A DNA stretch of 17,302 bases from UBA6165 sp044233745 (lineage in GTDB: Bacteria; Bacteroidota; Bacteroidia; Flavobacteriales_D; Crocinitomicaceae), in the NCBI GenBank assembly GCA_044233745.1, contig JBIIJN010000059.1, forward strand, positions 1 to 17,302. Reading direction: 5' to 3'. How positions within the stretch are numbered: the first letter of the stretch is position 1; the number at the start of each line of letters is the position of its first letter. Shown here one piece after another: positions 15,241 to 17,302 of this stretch. A program made the position numbers and the translations under genes. The notes under the pieces are model-generated. The model was given only the letters and a program-made list of their open reading frames with translations. It was not told the DNA's origin and searched no databases.

Positions 15241-17302
15241 TTTTTAAAGATTTTAATGGTGAATGATTCTTCTTCCGTTGAAAGTACTTTGATAAAATAA
15301 AGTCCCGTACTCAAACTCTGTAAATGAGTTATTTCAACGCGATTATTATCAGAAGCAACTTCATTAAGTTGATAAATTACTCGCCCAGAGGCATCGATAA
15401 TTTGTATGTTTTGAATAGAAATATCACCACACTCAAGTGTTATAATGTCAGAAGTTGGGTTTGGAAATGCTTTGATTTGGTTTAGAGAATTTTGAGTGAT
15501 ACTTAACTCTTCATTTAATCGAATGTGTAATGAGAATGCGTAGTCCATCTTTTCAGCACCAAAAGGGTGGTATGGTAGATGAATATTCAATTGAGTAAAC
15601 TCATTTGTAACTTCATAAAGCAGCACATACGCATAACTCTGCACAGAAAACGTGATATTATTTCCGTTGATTGTTGGATTTACTTCAGGGAATAGCAACA
15701 ATTCATCTGTGCTTATGGTATTCATGCTCACCAAAAAACCAGGAAAAGATTTCACAAGCAATGGCCAAAAGTCAATGATTTCATGATTGTTGTCGAGGGT
15801 AATATTAGAATTCCAAGTCACTAGATATTCGTTTGCAACATAAGTGCCTGGTTGAACATCAAAGGCATTACCTGATAGTAGTGTCAAAGTTTTTTGAGTT
15901 GGCGCAGAAACACTTTTCGCACCAGAAACATACGTAAAATGTTGAACAAAATAATTTTCGACATCAACTTGTTGGAGCGCAAGACCAGCATCAATTAAGC
16001 CAAAACCTTGTGTACCATTGTATCCAAGATTGTTTTGTGAACGTTGAGCTGTTTTTTGAAGTATTTGTTCAACATCTTCGGTAGCGAGGTTGTTGGGTGC
16101 ACCGTTTGTTACATTGTGCTTGCTTAACATTAGAGCAACCACGCCTGATACTAGTGGTGCCGATGCAGAGGTGCCATTAAAAGCTGAGTAACCACTTGGA
16201 TATTGGCTTTGTAAAAGTGAACTTTCCCATAAGTAAGGATTATTCGTTACAACATGCGTTGAAGAAACGAGTTCAGTAACACCTGGTGCTAAAAAATCCA
16301 TATCAAAACTATGAAATGATGACCATGATGGAACATTGACATTTACGTCACCATTATCTGGTACTTTTACTAAACCGTCATAACCACTTGCTCCAACATT
16401 TATTACAGCGTAGTCGAAATAACATGCTGGGAATCTTGGAACCATGGATGTTCCTGAACTATTATTACCTCTTGAGGCGACAACGATTGAATTATTTTGC
16501 CATGCATTCATGGTAGCATCTCTTAATGCCATAGAGTTGGGGATCTGTCCATTATTTGCTATGTATTCAAGAATAGTAGATGTTGTAGTCCATGAATGAT
16601 TTTGAATATGAACACCAAGCTCATACTCACCGCTTGTAGATAATACGGCTCCCTCAACGATAGCTTCTAAAGCAGACGTTGTTAATCCTGTTATATAGAA
16701 GTTTCCTGGTGCACCTGCAAATGGAGGTTCGGAAAGAATTCCAAATGAGATCAGCTGAACTCCAGCATCGGATGCTAATGGATTTTGAACTGAAAAATTA
16801 CCGCCTGCCACTCCTGACACTCCTGTACCATTGTTTCTTACTGCACCAATTATTCCAGCTACAGACGTGCCATGGCTATCCCAAGGTAAGAATATTTGAT
16901 TTATTGGAACGCTTGAAACATAATCTCTACCATCTACTATTTTACTACTTTCAAACACACCTTGTGGTCCTGCAAGATTGACATAAAAATCCTCGTGTGC
17001 CCAATAAATTGGCGAATCAAAAACACCTACAATTATCTCTGAACTTCCAGTTTCAATTTCCCATGCGGACTCAATGTTAATATTTGCATCATCGAAGCCG
17101 CTTGCACCGTGCAAACCTTTTTGTAAAGGTAAATATATAGGGTCATCAGGCACACTGCACGATTCTAGAAACAAGTTCACCTCCCCATAATGCACAATCG
17201 GACTTAAAGTGTTCAAACTATCTATCAAGTCAAATTCATTGTAACCTTCAGGCAGCATCACCGAAAGGGTTGCCCAAAATGCTGGAACTTTTATTGTATC
17301 GC
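15237..17302 (-). CDS. Subtilisin-like serine protease with T9SS sorting domain (5' end outside window)
   Basis: The frame is open through the right edge, so the signal peptide and most of the propeptide are missing. A GTG at 17261 is in frame but is not the true start, because 13 further codons (DTIKVPAFWATLS) precede it. Numbering from that GTG: a propeptide end, then DPIYLPLQKGLHG and ININIESAWEIETGS-like entry sequence, then the S8 triad D82 (VGVFDSPIYWAHED), H130 (DSHGTSVAGIIGA) and S365 (FNGTSASAPLVSG), with oxyanion N266 (ASRGNN). All are intact. The first motif has DSP in place of the usual D(T/S)G. A beta-rich linker (about 435-590) leads to a type A Por sorting domain (about 596-674: FPNPTSDIITL, IQIIDASGRVIY, GLYFIKVL, IKIFKK). 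It is a surface or secreted protease exported by T9SS. It is translationally coupled to the barrel gene downstream; its substrate is unknown. Confidence 0.92.
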   Translation of the reverse strand, partial: DTIKVPAFWATLSVMLPEGYNEFDLIDSLNTLSPIVHYGEVNLFLESCSVPDDPIYLPLQKGLHGASGFDDANINIESAWEIETGSSEIIVGVFDSPIYWAHEDFYVNLAGPQGVFESSKIVDGRDYVSSVPINQIFLPWDSHGTSVAGIIGAVRNNGTGVSGVAGGNFSVQNPLASDAGVQLISFGILSEPPFAGAPGNFYITGLTTSALEAIVEGAVLSTSGEYELGVHIQNHSWTTTSTILEYIANNGQIPNSMALRDATMNAWQNNSIVVASRGNNSSGTSMVPRFPACYFDYAVINVGASGYDGLVKVPDNGDVNVNVPSWSSFHSFDMDFLAPGVTELVSSTHVVTNNPYLWESSLLQSQYPSGYSAFNGTSASAPLVSGVVALMLSKHNVTNGAPNNLATEDVEQILQKTAQRSQNNLGYNGTQGFGLIDAGLALQQVDVENYFVQHFTYVSGAKSVSAPTQKTLTLLSGNAFDVQPGTYVANEYLVTWNSNITLDNNHEIIDFWPLLVKSFPGFLVSMNTISTDELLLFPEVNPTINGNNITFSVQSYAYVLLYEVTNEFTQLNIHLPYHPFGAEKMDYAFSLHIRLNEELSITQNSLNQIKAFPNPTSDIITLECGDISIQNIQIIDASGRVIYQLNEVASDNNRVEITHLQSLSTGLYFIKVLSTEEESFTIKIFKK

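Larger units (their letters stand above)
12610..17302 (-). repeat. Diverged tandem array of subtilase-barrel units
   Basis: Reading downstream: subtilase, barrel A, subtilase tail, barrel B, broken barrel A', shorter subtilase tail. Three barrel paralogues and three copies of the KMDYAF subtilase segment are present. All three barrel starts share AAATGAAAAAGC, all three barrel ends share GATAAA, and both tails begin at the same codon. This is the pattern left by duplication and partial deletion of a two-gene unit. Confidence 0.75.

Noticed and set aside
17259..17261. GTG at 17261 as the subtilase start
   Set aside because: The frame stays open to the window edge, and the sequence before it fits a propeptide, so the true start is outside.

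Overview
The window comes from a member of the Bacteroidota, probably Flavobacteriales or a close relative. Three things point there. There are Por (type IX, T9SS) C-terminal sorting domains on the CotH-like protein and the subtilase. There are promoters of the phylum type (TTG, 17-19 bp, TAnnTTTG). The gene set is also typical: the bacteroidotal GlmU-like bifunctional enzyme, zinc-free type B L31, and birA divergent from rsfS-ftsH. No tRNA, rRNA, CRISPR array, insertion sequence or phage gene was seen.

Layout. Positions 1-3117 hold a secreted GH92 glycosidase (3' end cut by the window edge), a Spo0M-like arrestin-fold protein, and a divergent crotonase-family enzyme. Positions 3276-6117 hold a secreted CotH kinase-like/lamin-tail/T9SS protein, then a NarL/LuxR response regulator with its own promoter. 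Positions 6121-11100 are a housekeeping block: the GlmU-like enzyme, L31 and biotin ligase on the minus strand, then rsfS and ftsH on the plus strand. At 11186-12565 lies a DEDDh exonuclease fused to a UvrC/Cho-like GIY-YIG nuclease that also carries a UvrC-type four-cysteine motif.

Positions 12610-17302, all minus strand, are the most unusual part. A T9SS-exported subtilase (5' end outside the window) is joined by an ATGA overlap to a ~250-residue predicted outer-membrane barrel protein. The pair has been duplicated and is decaying. Downstream lie a subtilase fragment that keeps the whole sorting domain, a second barrel gene, a third barrel gene broken by a one-base deletion, and a second, shorter subtilase fragment. 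Both fragments begin at the same KMDYAF codons, and both start across the stop codon of a barrel gene. Repeated recombination through short shared sequences at the gene joints would explain this. The coupling suggests the protease and barrel work as a pair at the cell surface, but neither the substrate nor the barrel's role can be read from the sequence.

Three hairpin-plus-T-run terminators sit close to the start codon of the next gene (GH92, GlmU-like, exonuclease-GIY-YIG), so termination of one gene and the leader of the next share the same bases.
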